Source: a virus
Length of the DNA stretch: 38,585 nt
Virus record (IMG/VR): IMGVR_UViG_3300031963_000388
Span: 1 to 38,585 of that record
Strand: one strand, 5' to 3'
Made by a program: the position numbers and the translations under genes. The notes beneath the pieces were generated by a model that was not told the DNA's origin, ran no database searches, and saw only the letters and a list, made by a program, of their open reading frames with translations. Shown in pieces: positions 21,903 to 29,438 of the stretch (within the stretch, counting starts at the first letter, position 1; the number at the start of each line of letters is the position of its first letter).

Positions 21903-21916
21903 TTTCGACTGATACC
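21903..21916 (+). promoter_or_regulatory. TTTYGACTGATACC motif, copy 10 (before major capsid)
   Basis: TTTCGACTGATACC lies 27 nt before the capsid ATG. Unlike other start-linked copies, a good ribosome site (AAGGAG, about 7 nt before the ATG) also follows. Confidence 0.8.
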
Positions 21917-21943
21917 AACTCAACTCAACACAAGGAGAATAAA

Positions 21944-22849
21944 ATGGCAGACCAAAATGGTGTTCTGACGAACATCCCCAATCATTACACGACCCAGTTC
22001 GACGCGAACTGGCGTCACCTCGTTCAGCAGAAGAATTCCAAACTTCGCGAATATGTGACCCTCGATTCCATCAACGGAAAAGAGAAATCCTACAACCAGA
22101 TCGACACCGCCGCGATGGCGTTGATCAACGACCGTTCCGGCGACACGCGCATCAGCGATCAAACGATGCTCAAACGCTGGATTCGCCCGCAGCAATACGA
22201 CACCGCCAAACTCGTTGACGAGTGGGATGAGCAACTCCTCGGCGAAGTCGTTCTCCCAACCAGCCCGATTGTCCAAGCGCACGGCGCGGCTTATGCCCGC
22301 ACCTGCGATTCCGTGATCATCTCGGCGCTTGGTGGAACTGCATTCACCGGCGCAACCGGCGTGACCTCCACGACATTGCCTGCTGGCCAAAAGGTCGGTG
22401 TGGGCTATGTGGAAACCGGTGCCGCCGCCAACAGCGGACTCACCATCGCGAAACTCCGCCGCGCCAAGTTCATCCTCGACTCCAATGAGGTGGACGAGGA
22501 GGAGGAGCGCATCATCGTGGTCAGCGCCAAGCAGCTTCAAGACCTGCTCCGTGACGATAAAGTCACCAGCGCCGACTACAACACGGTTCGCGCCTTGGTG
22601 GACGGCACTTTGAATACCTTCATGGGTTTCAAGTTCCGCCGCACTCAATTGCTGCCGGTCGCGACCAATGTTCGCTCGGTTTACGCCTATGTGAAGTCCG
22701 GCATCATCCTTGCCGAGCGTGGTCTCAAGACCCACATGGACATCCGCACCGACCTCTCGCACTCCCTTCAAATCCGCTCGGTCGCCTCTCTTGGCGCGAC
22801 CCGCATGGAAGAGAAGAAGGTCGTCGAGATCGCCTGCGACGAAGCCTAA
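21944..22849 (+). CDS. Major capsid protein
   Basis: The 301-residue protein matches a podophage capsid family. It starts NIPNHYTTQFDANWRHLVQQKNSKLREYV, followed by EKSYNQIDTAAM and RWIRPQQYDTAKLVDEWDEQLL, a central AYARTCDSVIISALGG, and a C-terminal GIILAERGLKTHMDIRTDLSHSLQIRSVASLGATRMEEKKVVEIACDE. It forms the icosahedral shell. A strong ribosome site (CAAGGAGAATAAAATG) and a terminator directly after the gene fit high expression. Upstream are two motif copies and a tRNA-like gene. Confidence 0.9.
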   Translation: MADQNGVLTNIPNHYTTQFDANWRHLVQQKNSKLREYVTLDSINGKEKSYNQIDTAAMALINDRSGDTRISDQTMLKRWIRPQQYDTAKLVDEWDEQLLGEVVLPTSPIVQAHGAAYARTCDSVIISALGGTAFTGATGVTSTTLPAGQKVGVGYVETGAAANSGLTIAKLRRAKFILDSNEVDEEEERIIVVSAKQLQDLLRDDKVTSADYNTVRALVDGTLNTFMGFKFRRTQLLPVATNVRSVYAYVKSGIILAERGLKTHMDIRTDLSHSLQIRSVASLGATRMEEKKVVEIACDEA

Positions 22850-22861
22850 CGCAAACCCGCT

Positions 22862-22895
22862 GGCAGACCGGGAATAGTCTGCCGCCCCTTTTTTT
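22862..22895 (+). terminator. Rho-independent terminator after the capsid gene
   Basis: GGCAGAC (22862-22868) pairs with GTCTGCC (22877-22883) around an 8-nt loop, followed by GCCCC and seven T (22889-22895). It would separate the capsid transcript from the tail genes. Confidence 0.82.
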
Positions 22896-22916
22896 CTGTG
22901 ATCTGACCGCGCCTCA

Positions 22917-25214
22917 ATGACAGACATACAAATCTGCAATCTCGCTCTCGCCCGACTCGGTGATTCCCGCATCACCGCGCTCACGGACGCGACCGCGCAG
23001 GCGCAATACTGCTCGCTCTTCTACGCGCAGACTTTGGAGGAACTCCAGACGGAGTTCGATTGGCAGTTCTGTCGCAAACTCGCCTCGCTGACCGCCGACG
23101 CCACGGCCCCGGCTTTTGGCTACGCCCGCCGGTTCGCCGTTCCCTCCGATTTTCTCCGGCTCATCCGTCTCAACGGGATCGACGAGGATGAGAACTTTTC
23201 CAAATGGGAGATCGTGGATGGGTTCATCCACACCGACCTCGCCGCGCCCGCGCAGATCGAATACATCGCCCATGTCACCGACGCCGCCAAATTCCCGGCG
23301 GTCTTTGTCGAAATCTTTTCCGCGAAGCTCGCGGTCAATCTCGCGCTCCCCCTCACCGCCAGCAAAGACCTCTTTGCCCAAATGGCGGAAATCTTTTCCT
23401 CCAACATCCAGCGCCCGGCGGTCAAATCGCTGATCCTTGCCACCGCCAAGGATCGCCCCTCCGCCACCCTCACCGAGGATGAACTCTGCCGCCAAGCCAT
23501 CCTCCGGGTTGGCACCGCCGAGCAGTTTGGGCCTAGCTCGCAGGCGATGCTGCTCGCCAAGTCCCTCTACCCGCAAGTCCGCGATGCCTTGCTTCTGACC
23601 GGATCGTGGACTTGGGCCATGAAGTCCACCACCGTCGCGGAAACCATCCCGCGCCCGGAATACAAATGGGCCTACCGCTATGCCATCCCCTCCGATTGCC
23701 TGCGCGTCTTCCGGGTCAACGATTGGGATTCTGCTGCCGCCGACTCGGCGTGGGAAGTGGCAGGCAACTTTGTCCTCACCAATGCGGATTCCGGCGCTCC
23801 CGATTGGGTGGCCGGTCGCGCCTACGAGGTTGGCAATGTCGTTTCCAGCGCCTCGGCGGTCTATGTGTGCCGGGTCGCCAACACGACCAAACAGCCCGGT
23901 GTCACCTCCGGGTGGCAATCTGATTGGGATGTCTGGCTCGGCAGCGCGATCCAGTTGGAATATGTCCGCAAGACAACCGATGTCACTCTCTTCGACTCGC
24001 TGTTCATCGACTTACTCACGGCCAACCTCGCCGCGAAGCTGGCCGTTCCGCTGACCGGCGATGCCAACAAGGCCGCGCTCCTTTCTAAAGAGGTGGAGGT
24101 CTTGGGCAAGAATCCTGCGATGCGCCGGGATTCCACCGAGCGCAAGGGGAAAATCAAGCCCGCTTGGACATCGTCCAAACTCGTTTCCTCACGCTCCGGC
24201 GGCGATGGCATCGATTCGGCTAAAGCTACCGGCGGTGGCCCTGGCGGGGGCGTCAGCTATCCCTCGCTGCTTGTCACCGTGGGATCGGTCACCAACCTGC
24301 CCACCGGATCCACCCCGACCGTTCAAAATGTTGGCACCGGCAACACCGCTGTCCTCAATTTCGGTTTGCCCCAAGGCCCAGCCGGAACGGTCAATGTCGG
24401 CACGACCACCACCGGAGCCGAAGGAACCAATGCCTCAGTCGCCGCCACGGGAACCCCAGAGAACCGGGTTCTTTCGTTCACCATTCCTCGCGGCAACAAG
24501 GGCGATGCCGCCACCGTGGCCGTGGGATCGGTTTCTACCGGCAACCCCGGAACCAACGCCTCGGTCACCAATGCCGGAACCAGCGCAGCCGCTGTTCTAA
24601 ATTTCGCCATTCCTCGCGGCGATGTGGGCGCGATTGGCCCTGCCAACTCGCTTTCCATTGGAACCGTCGCTACGGGGCCGACCGCAGCGGCCACTATCAC
24701 CGGCACGGCTCCAAACCAGACCCTCAACCTCACCCTCCAGCAGTCCGCCCTTCTTTCCAGCGCCAAGACCCGCCTCACGGGCAATGGCACACTCAAAACT
24801 TTCACGGTCACCGGCCTCAAATCCTCCGATCCCAATCATGTCATTGTCGCCATCAACGGCGTCGTGCAGGAACCGACAACCGACTACACGGTAAGCCAAG
24901 GCGCTGGCACCATCACCTTCGCCACGGCGATCCCCAACAACGCCAAAATCGTCGTGGTCGCGCTCGGCCTTTACTCGCCCACCACCCAGCGGAACCCGGA
25001 CGCCTACATCCACGCCTTCGCCCTCAACACCGCCGGGACATTTTCCTACTACGGACTGCTTCTAAATACCGACATCCCCACCAGCGGATCGCCCGCCGCC
25101 GTGGCCAAATGGTCGATCACCCGCTCGGCTCTCACCGCCAACGGAACCATCACATCCACCGCCACCGCAACCAATGTCGCGTGGACTAACCGGGAGACCG
25201 CCACCTACGCATGA
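22917..25214 (+). CDS. Tail tubular A-like protein, duplicated domain, fused to a fibre region
   Basis: The 765-residue protein begins with two successive gp11/tail tubular A-like domains. The first opens MTDIQICNLALARLGDSRIT with FRRFAVP-type strands; the second opens ELCRQAILRVGTAEQFGPSSQAML with YRYAIPSDCLRVFRV. The second carries an inserted carbohydrate-binding-like module (residues ~294-342: DWVAGRAYEVGNVV ... VYVCRV). From ~residue 430 come repeats of V-x-V-G-[ST]-V type ending in LNF[AGT][IL]P[RQ]G, as in tail-fibre shafts, and then a strand-rich end (NHVIVAINGVVQEPTTDYTV). Tubular A forms the tail ring under the portal; the fusion may anchor the fibre to it. Confidence 0.8.
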   Translation: MTDIQICNLALARLGDSRITALTDATAQAQYCSLFYAQTLEELQTEFDWQFCRKLASLTADATAPAFGYARRFAVPSDFLRLIRLNGIDEDENFSKWEIVDGFIHTDLAAPAQIEYIAHVTDAAKFPAVFVEIFSAKLAVNLALPLTASKDLFAQMAEIFSSNIQRPAVKSLILATAKDRPSATLTEDELCRQAILRVGTAEQFGPSSQAMLLAKSLYPQVRDALLLTGSWTWAMKSTTVAETIPRPEYKWAYRYAIPSDCLRVFRVNDWDSAAADSAWEVAGNFVLTNADSGAPDWVAGRAYEVGNVVSSASAVYVCRVANTTKQPGVTSGWQSDWDVWLGSAIQLEYVRKTTDVTLFDSLFIDLLTANLAAKLAVPLTGDANKAALLSKEVEVLGKNPAMRRDSTERKGKIKPAWTSSKLVSSRSGGDGIDSAKATGGGPGGGVSYPSLLVTVGSVTNLPTGSTPTVQNVGTGNTAVLNFGLPQGPAGTVNVGTTTTGAEGTNASVAATGTPENRVLSFTIPRGNKGDAATVAVGSVSTGNPGTNASVTNAGTSAAAVLNFAIPRGDVGAIGPANSLSIGTVATGPTAAATITGTAPNQTLNLTLQQSALLSSAKTRLTGNGTLKTFTVTGLKSSDPNHVIVAINGVVQEPTTDYTVSQGAGTITFATAIPNNAKIVVVALGLYSPTTQRNPDAYIHAFALNTAGTFSYYGLLLNTDIPTSGSPAAVAKWSITRSALTANGTITSTATATNVAWTNRETATYA

Positions 25215-25546
25215 CGACGATCACCGAGACAAATATCACGCAGCAGCTCGATCTCTCGGCATTCCAGATCGTTCTGCCCGAAGAGACGATCCAAATCGTC
25301 GAATATCCCACCGCCGCAGATTTTCCAGCCGTTGGCAAAGTGGCGCGTTTGTATATCTCGCTGGATTCGGGGCTTCCGTATCGTTGGAACGGAACCGCCT
25401 ACACCCCCGCCGCCGATCTCCCCGTCACCTATTCCGACACCCCACCCGCTCACCCTTACCAAGGCCAGCGGTGGACCACCCCTTTTGACCTCATCACCTA
25501 CGAATGGTTCGCAGGCGCGTGGGTCGAAAAACCCAACAACCACTAA
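25211..25546 (+). CDS. Small tail-fibre-associated protein
   Basis: The 111-residue protein overlaps the previous gene by ATGA. It contains PTAADFPAVGKVARLYISLDSGLPYRWNGTAY, a short pattern used in phage fibre modules, and a Trp-rich end (YQGQRWTTPFDLITYEWFAGAW). Probably a fibre part or adaptor. Confidence 0.6.
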   Translation: MTTITETNITQQLDLSAFQIVLPEETIQIVEYPTAADFPAVGKVARLYISLDSGLPYRWNGTAYTPAADLPVTYSDTPPAHPYQGQRWTTPFDLITYEWFAGAWVEKPNNH

Positions 25547-25561
25547 ACACCACCTAATATC

Positions 25562-26428
25562 ATGGCAGCTATCTCATTCCCGTCCTCACCGACTAACAAC
25601 CAAGTCCACACCGTTGGCAGCCGCAGCTGGCAATACAACGGAACCGCATGGAAACTCGTCGCACGCACAACCGATGCAGTCGTCGAGGGTTCCAGTAACC
25701 TCTACTACACCAACGCCCGCGTCGCCGCCGCCCCAGCCGTCACCGGCTTGGAAAGCCGCGCAACCGCGATTGAATCGGACATCACCGCTATCGAGTCGGC
25801 AGCTTCGACGCTTGCCGGTCGTGTGACCACGGCAGAAGGCGGTCTTTCTTCCGAAATCACCCGAGCCACCGCAGCCGAAGCCGCCCTCGGAACTCGCATT
25901 GACAATGTTCTTTCCAATGTGGACGGTGCCGCGCTCGACTCACTTACCGAGGTTGTCAGCGCCTTCCAATCCGCCGACAGCAACCTCAATGGCGCAATCA
26001 CCAACCTCGCCTCCAGCGCCTCCAGCGCCCTTGCGACAGAGACCTCGGCGCGTCAATCCGCCGACTCGGCTTTAAGCGGTCGTTTGGACACAGCCGAATC
26101 GGACATCAATGCGATTGAGTCCGCCGCGACAACTCTTGCTGGCAGAGTGACTACTGCCGAGGGTTCCCTCAGCAGCCACACCTCCGCCACCAACAACCCG
26201 CACTCTGTCACTAAAGCGCAGGTTGGTTTGGGCAATGTGGACAACACCAGCGACGCCAACAAACCCGTTTCGAGCGCCACCCAATCCGCCCTCGATGCCA
26301 AGCAAATCAAAGATGTCGTTTCCACCTCCGCGCCTTCGCACACCGAGGGTCTCCGCTGGATCGACCCCACCGACATGAGCGAATACCTCAGCTACGGCGG
26401 AGCGTGGGTCGAGATCGACAAACAATAA
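25562..26428 (+). CDS. Tail fibre protein with coiled-coil repeats
   Basis: The 288-residue protein opens with FPSSPTNNQVHTVGSRSWQYNGTAWKLV, shared with the next gene. SNLYYTNARVAAA follows, then coiled-coil repeats of the form ESDI-AIESAA-TLAGRVTTAEG (around residues 76-101 and 178-203). HSVTKAQVGLGNVDNTSDANKP is the classic phage fibre segment, and the end (GLRWIDPTDMSEYLSYGGAWVEID) is Trp-containing. Such proteins trimerise and attach to host receptors. The near-perfect internal repeats could recombine and change fibre length. Confidence 0.8.
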   Translation: MAAISFPSSPTNNQVHTVGSRSWQYNGTAWKLVARTTDAVVEGSSNLYYTNARVAAAPAVTGLESRATAIESDITAIESAASTLAGRVTTAEGGLSSEITRATAAEAALGTRIDNVLSNVDGAALDSLTEVVSAFQSADSNLNGAITNLASSASSALATETSARQSADSALSGRLDTAESDINAIESAATTLAGRVTTAEGSLSSHTSATNNPHSVTKAQVGLGNVDNTSDANKPVSSATQSALDAKQIKDVVSTSAPSHTEGLRWIDPTDMSEYLSYGGAWVEIDKQ

Positions 26429-26437
26429 TCCCCAACC

Positions 26438-26830
26438 ATGGCCGCCCTCGCGTTTCCATCCTCGCCGTCGATTGACGACATTTTCACCTCCGGCACCCGG
26501 TCGTGGAAATGGAACGGATCGCGCTGGGCGGTCATCCCCGTTCTGGTTCCTCCCTCGCGCCTCTCCGGCGCGGGGGCGGAAACCGGCGACATCCTCGTCT
26601 ATGACGGATCAGCGTGGCAGGCCGTCCCTCTCACCGAGGGCGGATCAACCATCGCCCGCGCCGCATGGGCATCCCCCTACCATTATTACGGAATCGCCCC
26701 CAGCGGAACCGCCGAATCCGCCACCGGCTGGACAATCCACCGCACCACCACCGACGCCGACGGACTCGTCACCGCGACCGCCACGGCCACCGGCGCGTGG
26801 AATTCTCGAACCACACTTCAATTTTCATAA
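26438..26830 (+). CDS. Short fibre protein, N-terminal paralogue of the preceding gene
   Basis: The 130-residue protein starts with FPSSPSIDDIFTSGTRSWKWNGSRWAVI, the same module as the neighbour at 25562. The rest (GDILVYDGSAWQAVPL, then ASPYHYYGIAPSGTAESATGW and a Thr/Ala-rich end) resembles the end of the protein at 22917 (SYYGLLLNT ... TANGTITSTATATNVAWTNR). It looks like a recombined fibre part or adaptor. Confidence 0.65.
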   Translation: MAALAFPSSPSIDDIFTSGTRSWKWNGSRWAVIPVLVPPSRLSGAGAETGDILVYDGSAWQAVPLTEGGSTIARAAWASPYHYYGIAPSGTAESATGWTIHRTTTDADGLVTATATATGAWNSRTTLQFS

Positions 26831-26833
26831 ACC

Positions 26834-27544
26834 ATGATCGCAACACCCATCCTCGCCTCCGGCGATAGCGTATCCATCGACGCCACCGCCGCAGACGCAC
26901 TCACAGCCACCGACGGAGCCATCTCCGCCGCCGATGCCGGAGCCGACAAACTCCTCTTCTGGGACGACTCTGCTGGAAGGCTCACGCACCTTGAACTCGG
27001 CAGCGCGCTATCAATCACAGGAACGACTCTGAATGCCTCGACAGGCACGCAAAATTATTACCTCGCCTCAAAAACCCTCGCCCGATTCACCCCCCGCGAG
27101 AACCAACCCCCCGCCACCGCCTTCGCCACCTTGGACACGCGAAACTCCATCGCAGTCCTTGATTTCGACGCCGCCACCGACGAAGCCGCGATCTTCTCCG
27201 GCGTCATCCCCGACTACGCCGATCTTTCCAGCGGCCTCAAAATCCGCCTCGCATGGATGGCCACCACCGCCACCTCCGGCAATGTCCGCTGGGGAGTCCA
27301 ACTCATGCGGTGCAACACCGACCTCGACGCAGACAGCTTCGACACGGCCACCCTCGTCACCAGTGCCGCAAACGGAACCTCTGGCATCGTCACCGTGGCC
27401 GAAATCACAGCCACCGCGCTCGACGGCCTCGCCGTAGGCGACACCTTCCGCATCCGTATCTACCGCGATGCCGACGATGCGGCCAACGACACCATGACCG
27501 GCGACGCCGAACTCATCGCCGTCGAGGTGCAACAAGTTGCGTAA
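26834..27544 (+). CDS. Tail-associated strand-rich protein
   Basis: The 236-residue protein begins with a Ser/Asp/Ala-rich region with DKLLFWDDSAGRLTHLELGSALSITGTTL, a linker seen in phage fibres. A strand-rich domain follows (IAVLDFDAATDEAAIFSGVIPDYADLSSGLKIRLAWMATTA, ending with FRIRIYRDADDAANDTMTGDAELIAVEVQQV). That domain resembles beta-sandwich fibre or appendage proteins. It starts 3 nt after the preceding stop, within the fibre operon. Confidence 0.65.
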   Translation: MIATPILASGDSVSIDATAADALTATDGAISAADAGADKLLFWDDSAGRLTHLELGSALSITGTTLNASTGTQNYYLASKTLARFTPRENQPPATAFATLDTRNSIAVLDFDAATDEAAIFSGVIPDYADLSSGLKIRLAWMATTATSGNVRWGVQLMRCNTDLDADSFDTATLVTSAANGTSGIVTVAEITATALDGLAVGDTFRIRIYRDADDAANDTMTGDAELIAVEVQQVA

Positions 27545-27546
27545 TT

Positions 27547-28197
27547 ATGGCTTACGCTTTCACAAGTGCAGGAAGTCAAAATCTTTCCGTCACATCAGCC
27601 ATTCTAAAATCCCAGAGCAAAATCACGCTTTGCGGGTGGGTTTACAGGAATGCGGCGGTAACAACGCAAGTTTTTGGTTCTAGCAAAAATGCAAATCACA
27701 GATTTGCAATTTACTCATATATTGACAACAACATATATTGGACAGCTAACAACGGCGGAAACGGCTTCGGCACTTCTGCGACTCCGGCAGGCAACGCATG
27801 GAGCCACTTGGCTCAAGTATTTGATGGCACGCAAACAGGAAACGCAAATCGCCTCAAATGCTATGTAAACGGAATAGCTCAAACATTGTATTTTACAGGA
27901 ACGGTCCCGTCAACCTCAACGGCAAACGCCGATGTCGAAGATATTAGAATAAATTTTGCTCAAAGCACTCCAGAATACGGAAATGGCCGGTATTGCGAAA
28001 TAGGAGTTTGGCACGAAGCCCTCACCGCCGCCGAAATCGCCTCCCTCTCCAAGGGGATGACCTGCGACAAAGTCCGCCCGCAGAATCTCGTCTTCTACGC
28101 CCCGCTCGTCCGCGATCTCATCGACCAAAAAGGCGGCTTGACCATCACAAACAACAACGGCGCAACCGTCGCCAACCACCCTCGCGTTTATGCTTAA
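27547..28197 (+). CDS. LamG/concanavalin-like lectin protein of the tail
   Basis: The 216-residue protein has the pattern of a concanavalin A-like (LamG) domain: AYAFTSAGSQNLSV, KITLCGWVYRNA, AWSHLAQVFDGT, RLKCYVNGIAQTLYF, a strand-rich middle and IGVWHEALTAAEIASLSKGM near the end. These domains bind carbohydrates, so a host-surface binding role is likely. Codons ~27560-28000 are noticeably less GC-rich than the flanking fibre genes, consistent with a swapped-in receptor-binding module. It overlaps the next gene by 8 nt. Confidence 0.72.
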   Translation: MAYAFTSAGSQNLSVTSAILKSQSKITLCGWVYRNAAVTTQVFGSSKNANHRFAIYSYIDNNIYWTANNGGNGFGTSATPAGNAWSHLAQVFDGTQTGNANRLKCYVNGIAQTLYFTGTVPSTSTANADVEDIRINFAQSTPEYGNGRYCEIGVWHEALTAAEIASLSKGMTCDKVRPQNLVFYAPLVRDLIDQKGGLTITNNNGATVANHPRVYA

Positions 28198-28606
28198 CCA
28201 CTACAACCTCACCACCAACGAACTCGTCAACCTCGCGCCCGAAACCCTCGCCGCATGGGCCGCGAACGGCAACCCCAAAGCTGCCGACTACGCCCCGCTG
28301 CCCCCCAAGCCCGCCGAAGACGCGACATGGGGCAACGGCCAATGGATCACACCCGCCGCGCCAGCCTACACCGCCGAGGAATGGACCGCCGAGCAAGGCT
28401 ACGGCGGCAACCGCAGCACCACGCTCCTCTACCAAAAGCTCCGCCTCGACGCCGCCGCGAAATCCTCCCCCAAGCTCGTCGCTGTGCAAGCCTGGCTCGA
28501 CTCGATGATCGCCAGCGGCCTCGCCCCCGCAGCAAGCAACTGGCCCGCCGCCCCGCACTCCTTCGAGGCCACACTCACCGAAACGCTCACCATCCTAAAC
28601 TCCTAA
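28190..28606 (+). CDS. Hypothetical tail-region protein
   Basis: The 138-residue protein opens MLNHYNLTTNELVNLAPETLAAWAANG, followed by a Pro-rich stretch, WGNGQWITPAAPAYTAEEWTAEQGY, then a helical end (LRLDAAAKSSPKLVAVQAWLDSMIA). The Pro/Trp middle resembles short phage proteins that accompany fibre genes as assembly factors. Function uncertain. Confidence 0.55.
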   Translation: MLNHYNLTTNELVNLAPETLAAWAANGNPKAADYAPLPPKPAEDATWGNGQWITPAAPAYTAEEWTAEQGYGGNRSTTLLYQKLRLDAAAKSSPKLVAVQAWLDSMIASGLAPAASNWPAAPHSFEATLTETLTILNS

Positions 28607-28610
28607 TCCC

Positions 28611-29150
28611 ATGGCCAACGAACTCAACATCGCCCTGCCCGCTTCGGGCCTCACCGTCACCTGCCAACCCTACCAAGCTGGCGCAGCCGTAGGCTCTGCC
28701 ATCTCATGCCCCGAAACCGGCTCCACCGGCTTTTACTCCGGCAACATGGCAGGCGCAGCAGGAACATACCAACTCGCCTTCCGCGCCGGCGGAGCCAATG
28801 TCGGAAGCGGCAGCATCGTCTGGTCTGGAAGCGCCGAAGTCCCCGCCAGCACATTCAACCCCTCCACCGACACCGTGGCCAATGTCACCCTCTGCGCCAC
28901 CACCACCACGCTCACCAACGCGCCAACCGTGCCATCCGCCAGCGCTATCGCCAGCCAGGTGAGAACGGAGCTTTCGGTTGAGCTTGCGAGAATAGACGCT
29001 GCCACCAGCACCAGAGCCACCCCGGCCAACATCCCGACCTCAGACATCACGGCCATCAAGGGTAAGACAGACCTTTTGAACACGACGAGATTGGCGCAGG
29101 TTTCTACTACCGAAATCCTCGGAAATCTCTTAGCCCAAGCGAATAGCTAA
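28611..29150 (+). CDS. Hypothetical tail-region protein
   Basis: The 179-residue protein has a strand-rich N-terminal half (LNIALPASGLTVTCQPYQAG, GFYSGNMAGAAGTYQLAFRAGGANVGSGSIVWSGS). After a Thr/Ala linker comes a helical end (VRTELSVELARIDAATSTRATPANI, TSDITAIKGKTDLL). Helical ends with RTELS and K-T-D spacing occur in other phage baseplate or fibre-linked proteins. It overlaps the next gene by TAATG. Confidence 0.55.
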   Translation: MANELNIALPASGLTVTCQPYQAGAAVGSAISCPETGSTGFYSGNMAGAAGTYQLAFRAGGANVGSGSIVWSGSAEVPASTFNPSTDTVANVTLCATTTTLTNAPTVPSASAIASQVRTELSVELARIDAATSTRATPANIPTSDITAIKGKTDLLNTTRLAQVSTTEILGNLLAQANS

Positions 29151-29437
29151 TGACACCAGACTCCGCTCTCGACCTTGTCAACCACGCCGCGCAACAGGAC
29201 GCCACTTGGCACATCATTGCGCTGGTTGCGATTGGCTTGATTTTTATCTCCGTCCTTTTCCGATGGTTCACCCGTCGTCTAGAGCGGGTCGAAACAAGGA
29301 TGGAAGAGCAAAATTCCGAATTCGTTCAACACCTCAAGACCGCCCACCGCGAGATGTTGGAGATCATTTCGGCCAACCAGCAAACCACCACCCGCGCCAT
29401 CTCCATCATGGAGCGCGTCGAGCGTAAGCTCGGTTAA
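29150..29437 (+). CDS. Membrane-anchored coiled-coil protein
   Basis: The 95-residue protein has one transmembrane helix (residues ~21-40: HIIALVAIGLIFISVLFRWF). A Glu/Arg-rich coiled coil extends to the end (RLERVETRMEEQNSEF, MLEIISANQQTTTRAISIMERVERKLG). It lies between fibre and tubular B genes. The layout would suit a holin accessory, an inner-membrane spanin partner for the lipoprotein at 5614, or a membrane protein acting at infection; nothing in the sequence decides. Confidence 0.6.
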   Translation: MTPDSALDLVNHAAQQDATWHIIALVAIGLIFISVLFRWFTRRLERVETRMEEQNSEFVQHLKTAHREMLEIISANQQTTTRAISIMERVERKLG

Positions 29438-29438
29438 A

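Noticed and set aside
25562-28197. Diversity-generating retroelement at the fibre genes
   Set aside because: No reverse transcriptase gene and no template/variable repeat pair found, despite Bbp19-type similarity to the BPP-1 phage group.
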